17,614 bases of DNA. Origin: a candidate division TA06 bacterium SM23_40 (GTDB taxonomy: Bacteria; LJUI01; SM1-40). Of this stretch, positions 1-6,956 are shown in pieces. The stretch is taken from assembly GCA_001303705.1 (NCBI GenBank), contig LJUI01000040.1, positions 1 to 17,614 of the forward strand. The letters run 5' to 3'. Numbering within the stretch: position 1 is the stretch's first letter; every line of letters begins with the position of its first letter. The position numbers and the translations under genes are program-made. Under the pieces are notes generated by a model. The model was not told the origin of the DNA and did no database searches. It saw nothing but the letters and a program-made list of their open reading frames with translations.

Positions 1-670
1 AGATGCCGCCGAAGAAGTGCGCGTCGACGGACGTGTCGAACAGAAAGCGCCAGTAGAACGTAAGTCGGGGCCGGAGCATCTCCGTGAGATTCTGCTCGAT
101 ATACGCGAACAGAGGCTCGAGCGTCGTGCCTTCGAAGTCCTTCACCCGTGGAACAAGGACCCTCTGTCCCATCCTGGTCGGATCCGAGTAATCGTATTCT
201 TCGACATAGAGCACATCCTGCAACTTGACGACCGCCCGGTCCCATCGCGTCTGCCCGTACTGGCTGCGCGGGAGGACAGGCCTGGGCTCACCGGGGAGCG
301 GCCCGAGGAGTTCCCGGAGCCGGTCTTTCAATTCCCCGAGATATCCGCGATACTCGCGCCGCTCGGGGGAGCCCATCTCGTCCAGCTCTTCTTCAAACGC
401 CGCGATCATGTCGTACACGGGCTGACGCGCCCGTTCTGCCGCCGCCGTCTCGGCCAGGATGATCTCAGGGTCACCGCGCCCGAAACTCTCCAGCATCATC
501 TGCCTGTACTCGACTGTGGCTCTGAATACAAAAGACCCCCATCCACGGACGAATATCGGGCCGAGCACGATGATCAGGGCGGCGACCATCAGTACGATCG
601 AGCCGACCCCGAGACCGGTGAACGACCGATCCAGAAGTTTCCTCGTTCCGAGCTGCGTCTTACTCTCCAC
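1..670 (-). CDS. pstA: Phosphate ABC transporter permease PstA (partial, C-terminus beyond left edge)
   Basis: One of the two inner-membrane permease subunits of the high-affinity phosphate importer. Only 223 codons are visible. After a basic N-terminus there is one membrane segment at about residues 19-41 (GVGSIVLMVAALIIVLGPIF), then about 165 mostly polar residues rich in Glu, Arg and Asp. The frame ends in FFGGI, which looks like the motif opening the permease core in PstA proteins. The GTG start at 670 is the only supported start: AGGA lies 6 nt upstream and an in-frame stop lies at 692-694. The GTG lies inside the end of pstC (stop at 660-662), so the two are probably translationally coupled. 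The long segment between the first helix and the core is much larger than in the short E. coli-type PstA; enlarged PstA proteins are known in some Proteobacteria. Identification rests on position after pstS-pstC and on the core motif. Confidence 0.85.
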   Translation of the reverse strand, partial: MESKTQLGTRKLLDRSFTGLGVGSIVLMVAALIIVLGPIFVRGWGSFVFRATVEYRQMMLESFGRGDPEIILAETAAAERARQPVYDMIAAFEEELDEMGSPERREYRGYLGELKDRLRELLGPLPGEPRPVLPRSQYGQTRWDRAVVKLQDVLYVEEYDYSDPTRMGQRVLVPRVKDFEGTTLEPLFAYIEQNLTEMLRPRLTFYWRFLFDTSVDAHFFGGI

Positions 671-1853
671 CCAGCATCCTCCTGGTCCGCCTCATCACCA
701 ACTCGCTCGCCAGATTGGCGACAAATGAGATGGCGAGGAGGCAGAGGGCCATCGCGAAAAGCACGTGGTAGCGAGCCGAGCCGGTGACATGGTCGGCCTC
801 GCCCATATCGCCCGCAATCGTGGCCGTCAGCGTTCGAACCGGCTCCAGATAGTTGAACCACGGCTCAGGAATCTGCGCCGCGTTGCCAGAGGCCATCCAT
901 ACGACCATCGTCTCCCCCACAGCGCGCATCACTCCGAGGATAACAGCGGCAAGGATTCCACTGCTTGCCGCAGGGATCACAACCCGCAGGACAGTCTCCG
1001 CTCGCGTGGCGCCGAGTGCATAGCTCCCCTCACGCAGCTCGCGCCCTACAGCCTGAAGTGCATCCTCAGATACGCTCACAATGGTCGGCAAGGCCATTAT
1101 CCCCAGAATGATCGAGACGTTGAGCGCGTTGGTGCCGCTCGTAACCTCCACACCCCGGATCCCCCCGGAAAGCCGGTACAGGAGCCAGAGCCCGGGCCCG
1201 ACGATTGCCACTATGGTGGCTGTGCGCCCGGCGAGCAGAAAGCGGCCCGACACCCGACGGCTGACGAGCCCGCCCGCCACTACGGCCCCCAGCAGGATGA
1301 TCGGAACTCCGACCAGCCATATCGCGACGGAGAGAAGCCCCGGTCCCCGTGTCTGCAGGAGCGGAGCGAAGACCACGAGGGCAAAGAACCCGTAAGCAAC
1401 TGATGGGATGGCTGCGAGGATTTCGATGACGGGCTTGACGACTTGCCGCACCGCGAAGGGAAGCACGAAGCTCAGGCAGACGGCAGCAGATACCCCCATG
1501 GGTACGGCCACGACTACTGCCCCGAGCGTCACCAACCCACTCCCGATGAACATAGCGAGGGCTCCGAACTCGGGCGGGTCCGCTGAAGGATACCACGCGA
1601 TGCTGGTGAAGAACTCCTTGAACCCTCGCAGAGTGAAGAACGGCAACGCATCCTTGAATATGAAAATGAAGATAAACAGAACCGCGACCGTTGAGACCGA
1701 AGCGATGGCAAACAGAAGACCCTCCCCGAGAAGAGAGCCCAGGCGCCGGAAGCGCCTGGACCTCTTCGTAAGGAGCAACTCGGATCGTGTGAGCGCCGCT
1801 GGGCTCCTGGTTTCCGCGATCGTCGCAGTAGGAGAGTCGTCTCTATTCCCCAA
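660..1853 (-). CDS. pstC: Phosphate ABC transporter permease PstC
   Basis: Inner-membrane permease partner of PstA. The 397-residue frame has a polar N-terminal tail of about 40 residues, a first helix at about 45-66, and several further hydrophobic segments. Family motifs are clear: IPSVAYGF at 149-156, ALPTIVSVSEDAL at 254-266, an EAA-type cytoplasmic loop for ATPase contact at about 264-300 (ELREGSYALGATRAETVL), and GETM at 313-316. The start is TTG at 1853, preceded by GGGAGG at 1859-1864 with 5 nt spacing; no ATG is better placed. The gene follows pstS by 24 nt and overlaps the GTG of pstA by 11 nt, so pstS-pstC-pstA are one transcription unit. It should be induced with pstS from the PHO-box promoter upstream. 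pstB and phoU are expected beyond the left edge but cannot be seen. Confidence 0.95.
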   Translation of the reverse strand: MGNRDDSPTATIAETRSPAALTRSELLLTKRSRRFRRLGSLLGEGLLFAIASVSTVAVLFIFIFIFKDALPFFTLRGFKEFFTSIAWYPSADPPEFGALAMFIGSGLVTLGAVVVAVPMGVSAAVCLSFVLPFAVRQVVKPVIEILAAIPSVAYGFFALVVFAPLLQTRGPGLLSVAIWLVGVPIILLGAVVAGGLVSRRVSGRFLLAGRTATIVAIVGPGLWLLYRLSGGIRGVEVTSGTNALNVSIILGIMALPTIVSVSEDALQAVGRELREGSYALGATRAETVLRVVIPAASSGILAAVILGVMRAVGETMVVWMASGNAAQIPEPWFNYLEPVRTLTATIAGDMGEADHVTGSARYHVLFAMALCLLAISFVANLASELVMRRTRRMLGGE

Positions 1854-1877
1854 CGTCGCCTCCCGCCCGTGCGCGCA

Positions 1878-2738
1878 TCAATACTGAGTCAAAGGAACGA
1901 ATCCGATCGCCTCGATTATCTCCTGTCCCTTCTTGCTCATGTGCAGGGTCACGAACCCGTGCACGTGGCTACCCAGCTTCGGATATCTGTTTGTGAACAT
2001 GTACAGCGGCCGTGCGATCGGGTATTTACCGCTCGCAACGGTATTGCCCGTGGGAGCGACACCGTTGACCGTGAGAGCTTTGACTGTCCGATCCACAAAC
2101 CCCAGCCCCACGTAGCCGATGGCGGCCTGCGTGCTCTGTACCCGCTGGCGTATAGCGCCGTTACTGCCGACATACTCGACCCCGGCCGCTATCTTCTCCT
2201 TCCTCATCACGATGTTCTCGAACGTCTCATAGGTACCGCTATTCGTGTCACGGCTGATCACAACGATCTTCTTCTCGGGGCCGCCGACTTCATTCCAGTT
2301 CGTGATCTTGCCGAGATAGATATCTCGCACCTGCTCCAGTGTGAGGTCGCTCGCAGGATTGCTGGGATGAACGATGACCGCCAGCCCGTCCATGGCGACC
2401 ACGTGAGCGACGGGAAGGACGTCCTTCTCCACCGCGGCCTTGAACTCGGATTCCTTCATGAACCGGGACATGTCGGCGATATGGCAGGTGCCGTTGATGA
2501 GACTCTTGGCCCCGTTCCCGCTACCCGACTCGCTGACCGTGATGTTGACCTCGGGGTACTTCTCCATGTAGTACTCCGCGAACGCCTTCGCGATAGGTCC
2601 CACAGTCGTGGACCCATCGATGACGATCTCGTGCCCTTTGTCCTCAGCGGCACTAGCGCCGCCCACGAACATGCTCAAGCTCGAGACCACGACCATCAAC
2701 GCAAGGGCCTTTCCCAGCTTCGAGAATACGCTTCGCAT
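1878..2738 (-). CDS. pstS: Periplasmic phosphate-binding protein PstS
   Basis: Binds inorganic phosphate in the periplasm and delivers it to PstCA. The 286-residue product begins with a signal peptide (basic start, hydrophobic 10-25, likely cleavage after ASA at residue 30). Phosphate-ligand loops of the family are present: GSTTVGP at 42-48, SGSGNG at 71-76, DMSR at 89-92 and RDTNSGT at 163-169. The length fits the compact PstS subfamily. ATG at 2736-2738 has GGGAGG about 8 nt upstream. There is no lipobox cysteine at the cleavage site, so a soluble periplasmic form is more likely than a lipoprotein. It is the first gene of pstSCA and is preceded by an 11-bp-phased PHO-box array at 2786-2824. 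Confidence 0.95.
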   Translation of the reverse strand: MRSVFSKLGKALALMVVVSSLSMFVGGASAAEDKGHEIVIDGSTTVGPIAKAFAEYYMEKYPEVNITVSESGSGNGAKSLINGTCHIADMSRFMKESEFKAAVEKDVLPVAHVVAMDGLAVIVHPSNPASDLTLEQVRDIYLGKITNWNEVGGPEKKIVVISRDTNSGTYETFENIVMRKEKIAAGVEYVGSNGAIRQRVQSTQAAIGYVGLGFVDRTVKALTVNGVAPTGNTVASGKYPIARPLYMFTNRYPKLGSHVHGFVTLHMSKKGQEIIEAIGFVPLTQY

Positions 2739-2771
2739 CGTCTTTCCTCCCTGGCGCGTGGATCCATTCCC

Positions 2772-2777
2772 ACGTTA
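2772..2777 (-). promoter_or_regulatory. Candidate -10 element of the pstS promoter
   Basis: On the minus strand TAACGT lies 8 nt downstream of the last CTAACA hexamer of the PHO-box array. The match to TATAAT is only partial (TA at the first two positions and the final T). Its position agrees with the porin and response-regulator promoters, where the -10 follows the last hexamer by 9 nt. No good -35 is seen, as expected for an activator-dependent promoter. Confidence 0.4.
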
Positions 2778-2785
2778 CGCCGTAA

Positions 2786-2824
2786 TGTTAGAATCCTGTT
2801 AGGACAGGGTCAGATCCTTGTTAG
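2786..2824 (-). promoter_or_regulatory. PHO-box array upstream of pstS (four phased hexamers)
   Basis: On the minus strand four hexamers occur at exactly 11-bp intervals: CTAACA (2819-2824), CTGACC (2808-2813), CTAACA (2797-2802) and CTAACA (2786-2791). Two of them lie within an 11-bp direct repeat, CTGTCCTAACA. Eleven-bp phasing of half-sites is the known architecture of PhoB/PhoP binding sites, and the hexamer resembles the TTAACA-type repeat of Gram-positive PhoP. A PhoB/PhoR-type pair is encoded nearby. The repeat is seen directly; the binding protein is inferred. Confidence 0.75.
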
Positions 2825-2840
2825 GACAGCCGGCCTGCCC

Positions 2841-4004
2841 TTAGAACTTCGTCTGCAGATCGACTTGCACTCGCTGGTAGTGTCTTGACTGGTCGTCGGA
2901 GCCGATGCCGAGTTCGTTCACGAAATACGTCGCGCCAGCAGTGACGTTCTTGCCGATCTGGTACCCGAAGCCCAACTCGAACCCCTTGCTGTTGGTTCCG
3001 CCGCCTCCAAAGTCCGAGTCGGTGTACGCCCCGATCACCGCATCCCTCATGAGCTCCCGGTAGTCGCCATAGAGCTTCCAGTCACCGCGCTTGTTCGTCG
3101 TGCCAATAGAGGCACCGGCCAGCCAGCCATAGTCCTCGTCGTTAGCGTCGTCGACACCCAGATTCATCACATAGTCACCGTGGAGGGCGACCGGGACCCC
3201 CTGGATCTTGAACTTGAGTTCAGCGAACGGCTCCAGCTCTTCGTAGTCCTGTGTGTAGATCGTGTTCGCGCCCTGGACAACGACGCTGTTGCCGAATTCG
3301 TCACTAGCGTCGTAGAAGGTCGGGAAGTGTTCGGCCTCCGTGAACTGATAGTAGCTCCCGCCGACGACGAGCACGGCATCGCTGAAGGCCTCTCCGTCGC
3401 CGAGAGGAAGCTCAAACTCGAGCCCACCCTGTGCTCCCAGGAGCCGGGAGTCATCGTCCTGCGAACGCTCCTCCACCCAGAAGCCACCGCCAGACGCGAG
3501 GATGCTGACCTTCCCAAGGTCCCGGCCAAAGCTCGCAGCAAGCCCTTCCAGTGTCAGGTCGCCGTCCCAGACGAGCTCTGTCTTTCCCGGGGTCCGGAAC
3601 GGATTCCTCATCTTGCCACCGAACAGATGGAATCCACGGAAGCACCCCGGATGCCAGTCGATGTAGACAAGGTCGAGCCAGATCTCCTTGGTGCTGAACC
3701 CGCCATCGAGCGTCTGGTTCGTGGAGACCGGATCGTCCCCTCCGCTCGCGAGCCGGAAGACCAGATCGAGGTCGCCGCCGACTGCCGCCGTGAGCCCTAT
3801 CCGGGCCCTGATCCGCTCGCGATATCTGCTGTCTGCACCCTCCTCGTCGATGTACTCGAACCTGTACCGCAGATCCCCACTCGGCATGACGCTCTCGGTC
3901 CACGGGGCGGCCAATACCTGCACCGTGCCCACCGACAGCAGCACAGCTACCAGCACGCCCGAGCATATCAGGCTCGGGAACCCACTCAACGAGGACCTGT
4001 TCAT
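2841..4004 (-). CDS. Putative outer-membrane porin (Porin_5-like), likely phosphate-regulated
   Basis: Predicted outer-membrane beta-barrel that would let small solutes, plausibly phosphate, into the periplasm. Starting at ATG 4002-4004 the product has 387 residues and a signal peptide (hydrophobic segment about 11-32, cleavage near LAA at 31-33). The mature part is rich in alternating aromatic and polar strands with Gly and Asp turns. It resembles 'putative porin' proteins in the segments GDLRYRFEYIDEE, DPVSTNQTLDGGFSTKEIWL and LVWDGDLTLEGLA, and it ends in Phe (VDLQTKF) as expected for BAM-assembled barrels. The start has AAGGAGG 4 nt upstream. In-frame upstream starts (ATG 4037, GTG 4124) would put 11 or 40 polar residues before the signal peptide and were rejected. 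It lies between phoR and pstS and has its own PHO-box promoter. Substrate specificity cannot be read from the sequence. Confidence 0.85.
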   Translation of the reverse strand: MNRSSLSGFPSLICSGVLVAVLLSVGTVQVLAAPWTESVMPSGDLRYRFEYIDEEGADSRYRERIRARIGLTAAVGGDLDLVFRLASGGDDPVSTNQTLDGGFSTKEIWLDLVYIDWHPGCFRGFHLFGGKMRNPFRTPGKTELVWDGDLTLEGLAASFGRDLGKVSILASGGGFWVEERSQDDDSRLLGAQGGLEFELPLGDGEAFSDAVLVVGGSYYQFTEAEHFPTFYDASDEFGNSVVVQGANTIYTQDYEELEPFAELKFKIQGVPVALHGDYVMNLGVDDANDEDYGWLAGASIGTTNKRGDWKLYGDYRELMRDAVIGAYTDSDFGGGGTNSKGFELGFGYQIGKNVTAGATYFVNELGIGSDDQSRHYQRVQVDLQTKF

Positions 4005-4023
4005 AGGACCTCCTTCGGTTGCG

Positions 4024-4070
4024 CCACCTCCTGGCATCTGTTGCGATCTCTCTTCCCACCTCCTGGCATC
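4024..4070 (-). repeat. 15-bp direct repeat in the porin mRNA leader
   Basis: A 15-bp sequence (plus strand CCACCTCCTGGCATC) occurs at 4024-4038 and again at 4056-4070, a period of 32 bp. On the transcribed strand each copy reads GATGCCAGGAGGTGG, so each carries an ATG and an AGGAGG Shine-Dalgarno-like core ahead of the true ribosome site of the porin. It may be a chance local duplication or a leader with extra ribosome-binding cores. Confidence 0.6.
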
Positions 4071-4190
4071 ATAGCAGCCCGCCCCGGGGCCGGGTACACA
4101 CTCTTCAGCCTCCCCTCCGGGCACGACACCGCCCCACCCCTCCCCTCAATGTCCCAGCCCCGGAGCTCTACTGCTTCGGGCTGCAGAGCA

Positions 4191-4196
4191 AATATA
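4191..4196 (-). promoter_or_regulatory. -10 element of the porin promoter
   Basis: Minus-strand TATATT lies 9 nt downstream of the last hexamer of the porin PHO-box array. It would give a leader of about 180 nt before the ATG at 4004. No consensus -35 is present, because the PHO array occupies that position. Confidence 0.6.
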
Positions 4197-4205
4197 GGTG
4201 GAGTT

Positions 4206-4233
4206 TGTTTGGCCTTTGTTAGACAGGCCTTAG
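4206..4233 (-). promoter_or_regulatory. PHO-box array upstream of the porin gene (three phased hexamers)
   Basis: On the minus strand CTAAGG (4228-4233), CTAACA (4217-4222) and CAAACA (4206-4211) are spaced at exactly 11 bp and end 9 nt before TATATT. Both hexamer and phasing match the array upstream of pstS, so the porin is probably activated by the same response regulator under phosphate limitation. The array lies just past the end of the phoR gene. Confidence 0.7.
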
Positions 4234-4274
4234 AAGTGTATGAAATGGGGGAGGCCAGCCGAAGAGAGTGCAGA

Positions 4275-6038
4275 TTACGCAGCCGGCAGATGTATGACGA
4301 AGGTGCTGCCCTTGCCCGGAGAGCTCTGTACAGAAATCGTCGCTCCGTGCACCTGGGCGACGTGTTTGACGATCGCAAGGCCCAGGCCGGTGCCGCCGAG
4401 CTTCCGGCTCCGAGCGTTATCGACGCGGTAGAACCGCTCAAAGATCCTCGGAAGGTGTTGCGCTCCGATCCCACACCCTTCATCCCGAACCCGGATCACG
4501 ATTTCGTCAGCTTCCTTTGTGGCGCTCACGAGGATAGTCCCACCCTCCTCGCTGAATTTGATGGCATTGTCGATGAGATTGACGACGGCACTCTCGAGAA
4601 GAGCCACGTCGATCCTGGCCGTGAGACCTCCCTCGAACGTCGTCTCGATCGAGATATCTTTCGCAGCGGCCTCACTCTCACACGTCCGGATGGCGGCGCG
4701 AACCACGGGCTCGATTGAGCCCTTTTCCAGTTCAAGCTCCCGCCTCTCCTCCTCCTGCTCAAGTCGGGAGATCATGAGCAGATCTTCAATGATCGCGTTG
4801 AGGCGGTCAGCCTGGCGGGCGATCATCTCCAGGAAACGCTCAGCGTCCCGGGGCCTCTCGAGCGCCCCACTCCCGATCGTCTCGGCCGCCCCTCTAATAG
4901 AGGTGATCGGAGTCTTGAGCTCGTGCGAGACATTTGCGACGAAGTCCCGCCTGACACGCTCAAGCCGGCGTAGCCTGGTGACATCGTTGAGGACGATGAC
5001 CGCTCCCGCCCTTCTCCCGTCTGCGTCACGTAAGGCCGCACCGTGAGCCTGGAGAAAACGATCGGGCGCACCTGCTACGAAGATGTCACCCTCGGTAGGT
5101 TCAGCCGAGGTGAGGGCACGCCCCACAAACGCCTGGAGTTCCACATTACGGAGGACCTCTTCAATGGCTCGACCATCCGCCGAATCGGGGTCGACGCCGA
5201 GCAGCCGACCGCAGGCAACGTTCATCTCCACGACACATCCACTCGAATCTACGGCGAGGACTCCCTCCTGCATGCTCGAGAGGATCGCCTCACGTTCATT
5301 GCGCTCTCTCGTCGTGGTGCGAAGTCGCTCATCGAGCCGAGCTGCCATCTCGTTCAACGACTCGGCAAGGGCCGCGATCTCTGCGATCTCGGAGATGGGG
5401 AGTCGCCGCCCGAGCTCGGCCCGCCCAAACGACCGCGCACCTCTCCCAAGCTCGCCCAGCAACCGGCTAACCCGCCGCGAGACAACGAGACTGACTGCTG
5501 CGAAGAGCCCCACGACTACGAGCATGAGCACGGTGATCCTGACATATATGGACCTGAGTGCACTGGCCACAAACCCGGGAGGAACTGAGGTCCTCACTGC
5601 CCCCACGATCTCGCCGTCGACTTCCAGCGGGACGGCAGTGTACATCAGTTGCATCTGCCGCGTCTGGCTGTACCGCATCGATGAGCCTGCCTGCCCGCGG
5701 AGCGCTCTCGCAATCTCCGGCCGATCGCCGTGGTTCTCCATCCGCAGCGGATCCTCGTCGGAGTCCCCGAGAACATTGCCCGCGAAGTCCACGACCGTTA
5801 TGCGGGTCGAGGATTCTCTTCCCAACTTCTTGCACAGTGCGTCGATGCGGGCTGGATCGGAGAGCCCGACCAGCTGCTCCTTGATGAGACGCGCCCGGGC
5901 CTCGAGATCCTGGGACGTTGCATCGACATAGAGAGCGCGAAAGAAACGGGGCGTGAGTCCGACGATTGCGAGGAAAGCCACGATAATCGTGAACAGGTAG
6001 AAGACGTAGAGCTGCCAGAGAAGCCGACGTCTGCGCAT
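4275..6038 (-). CDS. phoR: Phosphate-regulon sensor histidine kinase, PhoR type
   Basis: Membrane sensor kinase that would phosphorylate the adjacent response regulator when phosphate is scarce. In the 587 residues I see a first membrane helix (about 9-29), a periplasmic sensor segment (about 30-165), a second helix (about 166-187), a HAMP-like linker (about 188-240), a PAS-like domain (about 245-355), and the HisKA H-box VSHELKTPITSIRG with phospho-accepting His372. The ATPase domain follows, with N-box NLIDNAIKFS (487-496), G1 box DEGCGIG (519-525) and G2 box GGTGLGLAI (548-556). The extracytoplasmic domain makes it longer than E. coli PhoR and closer to the Bacillus PhoR plan. ATG 6038 lies 3 nt after the regulator's stop with its ribosome site (AGGGAG) overlapping that stop. 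The assignment to phosphate rests on the linked pst genes and PHO boxes. Confidence 0.9.
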   Translation of the reverse strand: MRRRRLLWQLYVFYLFTIIVAFLAIVGLTPRFFRALYVDATSQDLEARARLIKEQLVGLSDPARIDALCKKLGRESSTRITVVDFAGNVLGDSDEDPLRMENHGDRPEIARALRGQAGSSMRYSQTRQMQLMYTAVPLEVDGEIVGAVRTSVPPGFVASALRSIYVRITVLMLVVVGLFAAVSLVVSRRVSRLLGELGRGARSFGRAELGRRLPISEIAEIAALAESLNEMAARLDERLRTTTRERNEREAILSSMQEGVLAVDSSGCVVEMNVACGRLLGVDPDSADGRAIEEVLRNVELQAFVGRALTSAEPTEGDIFVAGAPDRFLQAHGAALRDADGRRAGAVIVLNDVTRLRRLERVRRDFVANVSHELKTPITSIRGAAETIGSGALERPRDAERFLEMIARQADRLNAIIEDLLMISRLEQEEERRELELEKGSIEPVVRAAIRTCESEAAAKDISIETTFEGGLTARIDVALLESAVVNLIDNAIKFSEEGGTILVSATKEADEIVIRVRDEGCGIGAQHLPRIFERFYRVDNARSRKLGGTGLGLAIVKHVAQVHGATISVQSSPGKGSTFVIHLPAA

Positions 6039-6041
6039 AGG

Positions 6042-6728
6042 CTACTCCCTGAACCTGTATCCTACCCCGCGCACCGTCTCGATGTATTCGCCCGCCGATG
6101 CGAGTTTCTTGCGCAGCCCCACGATCTGCACGTCGACTGACCGATCGCTCACCGGATAGTCCATCCCCCTCACCGCATCGACGATCTGATAGCGCGTGAA
6201 GACCCAGCCAGGGTGGCGCGCGAGGTGTGCCAGGATGCTGAACTCTGTGTATGTCAACTCGAGGGGCTTGCCCTTGACCGTTACTCTGTGTCGCACAGGA
6301 TCGATGACGATGTCATCCACCTTGATGACAGCGTCCTTGTCCCGGGGCTGCATGGCCTTTCTCCGGAGAACCGCCCTGATTCGCGCAATGACGACCTTGG
6401 GACTGAACGGCTTGGTGATGTAGTCGTCCGCACCCAGCTCAAGACCGGTCACTATGTCCGATTCATCGCCCTTGACGGTAATCATGATGACGGGAATGTT
6501 CTCCGTCCGGTGATCTCTCCTCAGGGCTTTGCAGACCTCCAGGCCGTCCACGCCGGGCAGCATCAGATCGAGGAGCACTATGTCGGGAAGGTCGGCTCTC
6601 ACCTTGCCGAGCCCCTCCTCCCCGGATCCTGCCCCCGTCACCCGGTACCCTTCCTTCTCGAGGTTGTAGCGGAGTATCTCCTGGATATCTTCTTCGTCTT
6701 CGATAATAAGTACGTGCTCTCGAGGCAT
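6042..6728 (-). CDS. phoB: OmpR/PhoB-family response regulator (phosphate regulon)
   Basis: DNA-binding response regulator, the partner of the sensor kinase encoded 3 nt downstream. The 228-residue product has a receiver domain (about 4-118) with acidic residues EDEED at 10-14, phospho-acceptor Asp54 (LLDLMLPG), Thr84 and Lys106 (KPFSP). A winged-helix output domain (about 132-227) follows, with the OmpR-type ending ETVRGVGYRF. Length and domains are those of PhoB/PhoP. ATG 6726-6728 has AGGAGA 6 nt upstream. It is first in a two-gene unit with phoR, and its own promoter carries a degenerate phased array (6772-6799), suggesting autoregulation. It is the likely reader of the arrays at the porin and pstS. 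It could equally be named phoP; membership of the phosphate regulon is inferred from the neighbours. Confidence 0.9.
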   Translation of the reverse strand: MPREHVLIIEDEEDIQEILRYNLEKEGYRVTGAGSGEEGLGKVRADLPDIVLLDLMLPGVDGLEVCKALRRDHRTENIPVIMITVKGDESDIVTGLELGADDYITKPFSPKVVIARIRAVLRRKAMQPRDKDAVIKVDDIVIDPVRHRVTVKGKPLELTYTEFSILAHLARHPGWVFTRYQIVDAVRGMDYPVSDRSVDVQIVGLRKKLASAGEYIETVRGVGYRFRE

Positions 6729-6756
6729 AGCATATCTCCTGCTCAGTTCCCTGTAC

Positions 6757-6762
6757 TCTATA
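6757..6762 (-). promoter_or_regulatory. Candidate -10 element of the phoB-phoR promoter
   Basis: Minus-strand TATAGA lies 9 nt after the last phased hexamer, the same distance as in the porin promoter. A competing reading is a sigma70 promoter with TTGACA at 6793-6798 and TAATAA at 6771-6776 (spacer 16 bp), which could give basal expression. Confidence 0.45.
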
Positions 6763-6771
6763 CAATCGCAT

Positions 6772-6799
6772 TATTAGGATATCGCTAGGATTTGTCAAG
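6772..6799 (-). promoter_or_regulatory. Degenerate PHO-box array upstream of phoB-phoR
   Basis: On the minus strand CTTGAC (6794-6799), CTAGCG (6783-6788) and CTAATA (6772-6777) recur at 11 bp. The hexamers match CTAACA poorly, but spacing and distance to the -10 copy the porin promoter. A weak site would fit modest autoactivation of the regulator. Confidence 0.45.
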
Positions 6800-6898
6800 A
6801 AATGAGATTCATATGAGCGGAATGGATCCTGCTCGTCTCGTCGTGCGCACCTGATGTCGCATCGACTTTTTCGTAAATTTCGGACCAATTGTAATTTC

Positions 6899-6910
6899 CC
6901 TGTTGACAGG
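6899..6910. promoter_or_regulatory. Inverted repeat over the -35 of the regulator/export operon (possible operator)
   Basis: CCTGT-TG-ACAGG is an inverted repeat with 5-bp arms and a 2-bp centre. Its right arm is part of the -35 box, so a bound dimer would block RNA polymerase. The GbsR/MarR-like protein made from this promoter is a natural candidate for autorepression. The repeat is short and the link is inference. Confidence 0.35.
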
Positions 6911-6931
6911 AATTCTGATAACTACTATAAT
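6903..6931 (+). promoter_or_regulatory. Consensus sigma70 promoter of the gbsR-lol-like operon
   Basis: TTGACA (6903-6908) and TATAAT (6926-6931) both match the sigma70 consensus fully and are separated by the optimal 17 bp. The DNA just upstream of the -35 is AT-rich (about 6868-6897). The TATAAT lies 25 nt before the ATG at 6957, giving a short leader. Such a strong promoter is normally held down by a repressor. Confidence 0.85.
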
Positions 6932-6956
6932 GACAACGTCTACAAGGAGGGCAACC

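Noticed and set aside
17-787. 256-residue plus-strand open frame at the left edge
   Set aside because: It is antisense to pstA and the end of pstC. The minus-strand reading has a signal anchor, coupling overlap and permease motif.
1869-2888. 339-residue plus-strand open frame
   Set aside because: It is antisense to pstS, whose signal peptide and phosphate-binding loops are unmistakable.
3180-4718. 512-residue plus-strand open frame
   Set aside because: It runs antisense across the porin gene and the end of phoR, both with clear family motifs, ribosome sites and promoters. It arises from high GC content.
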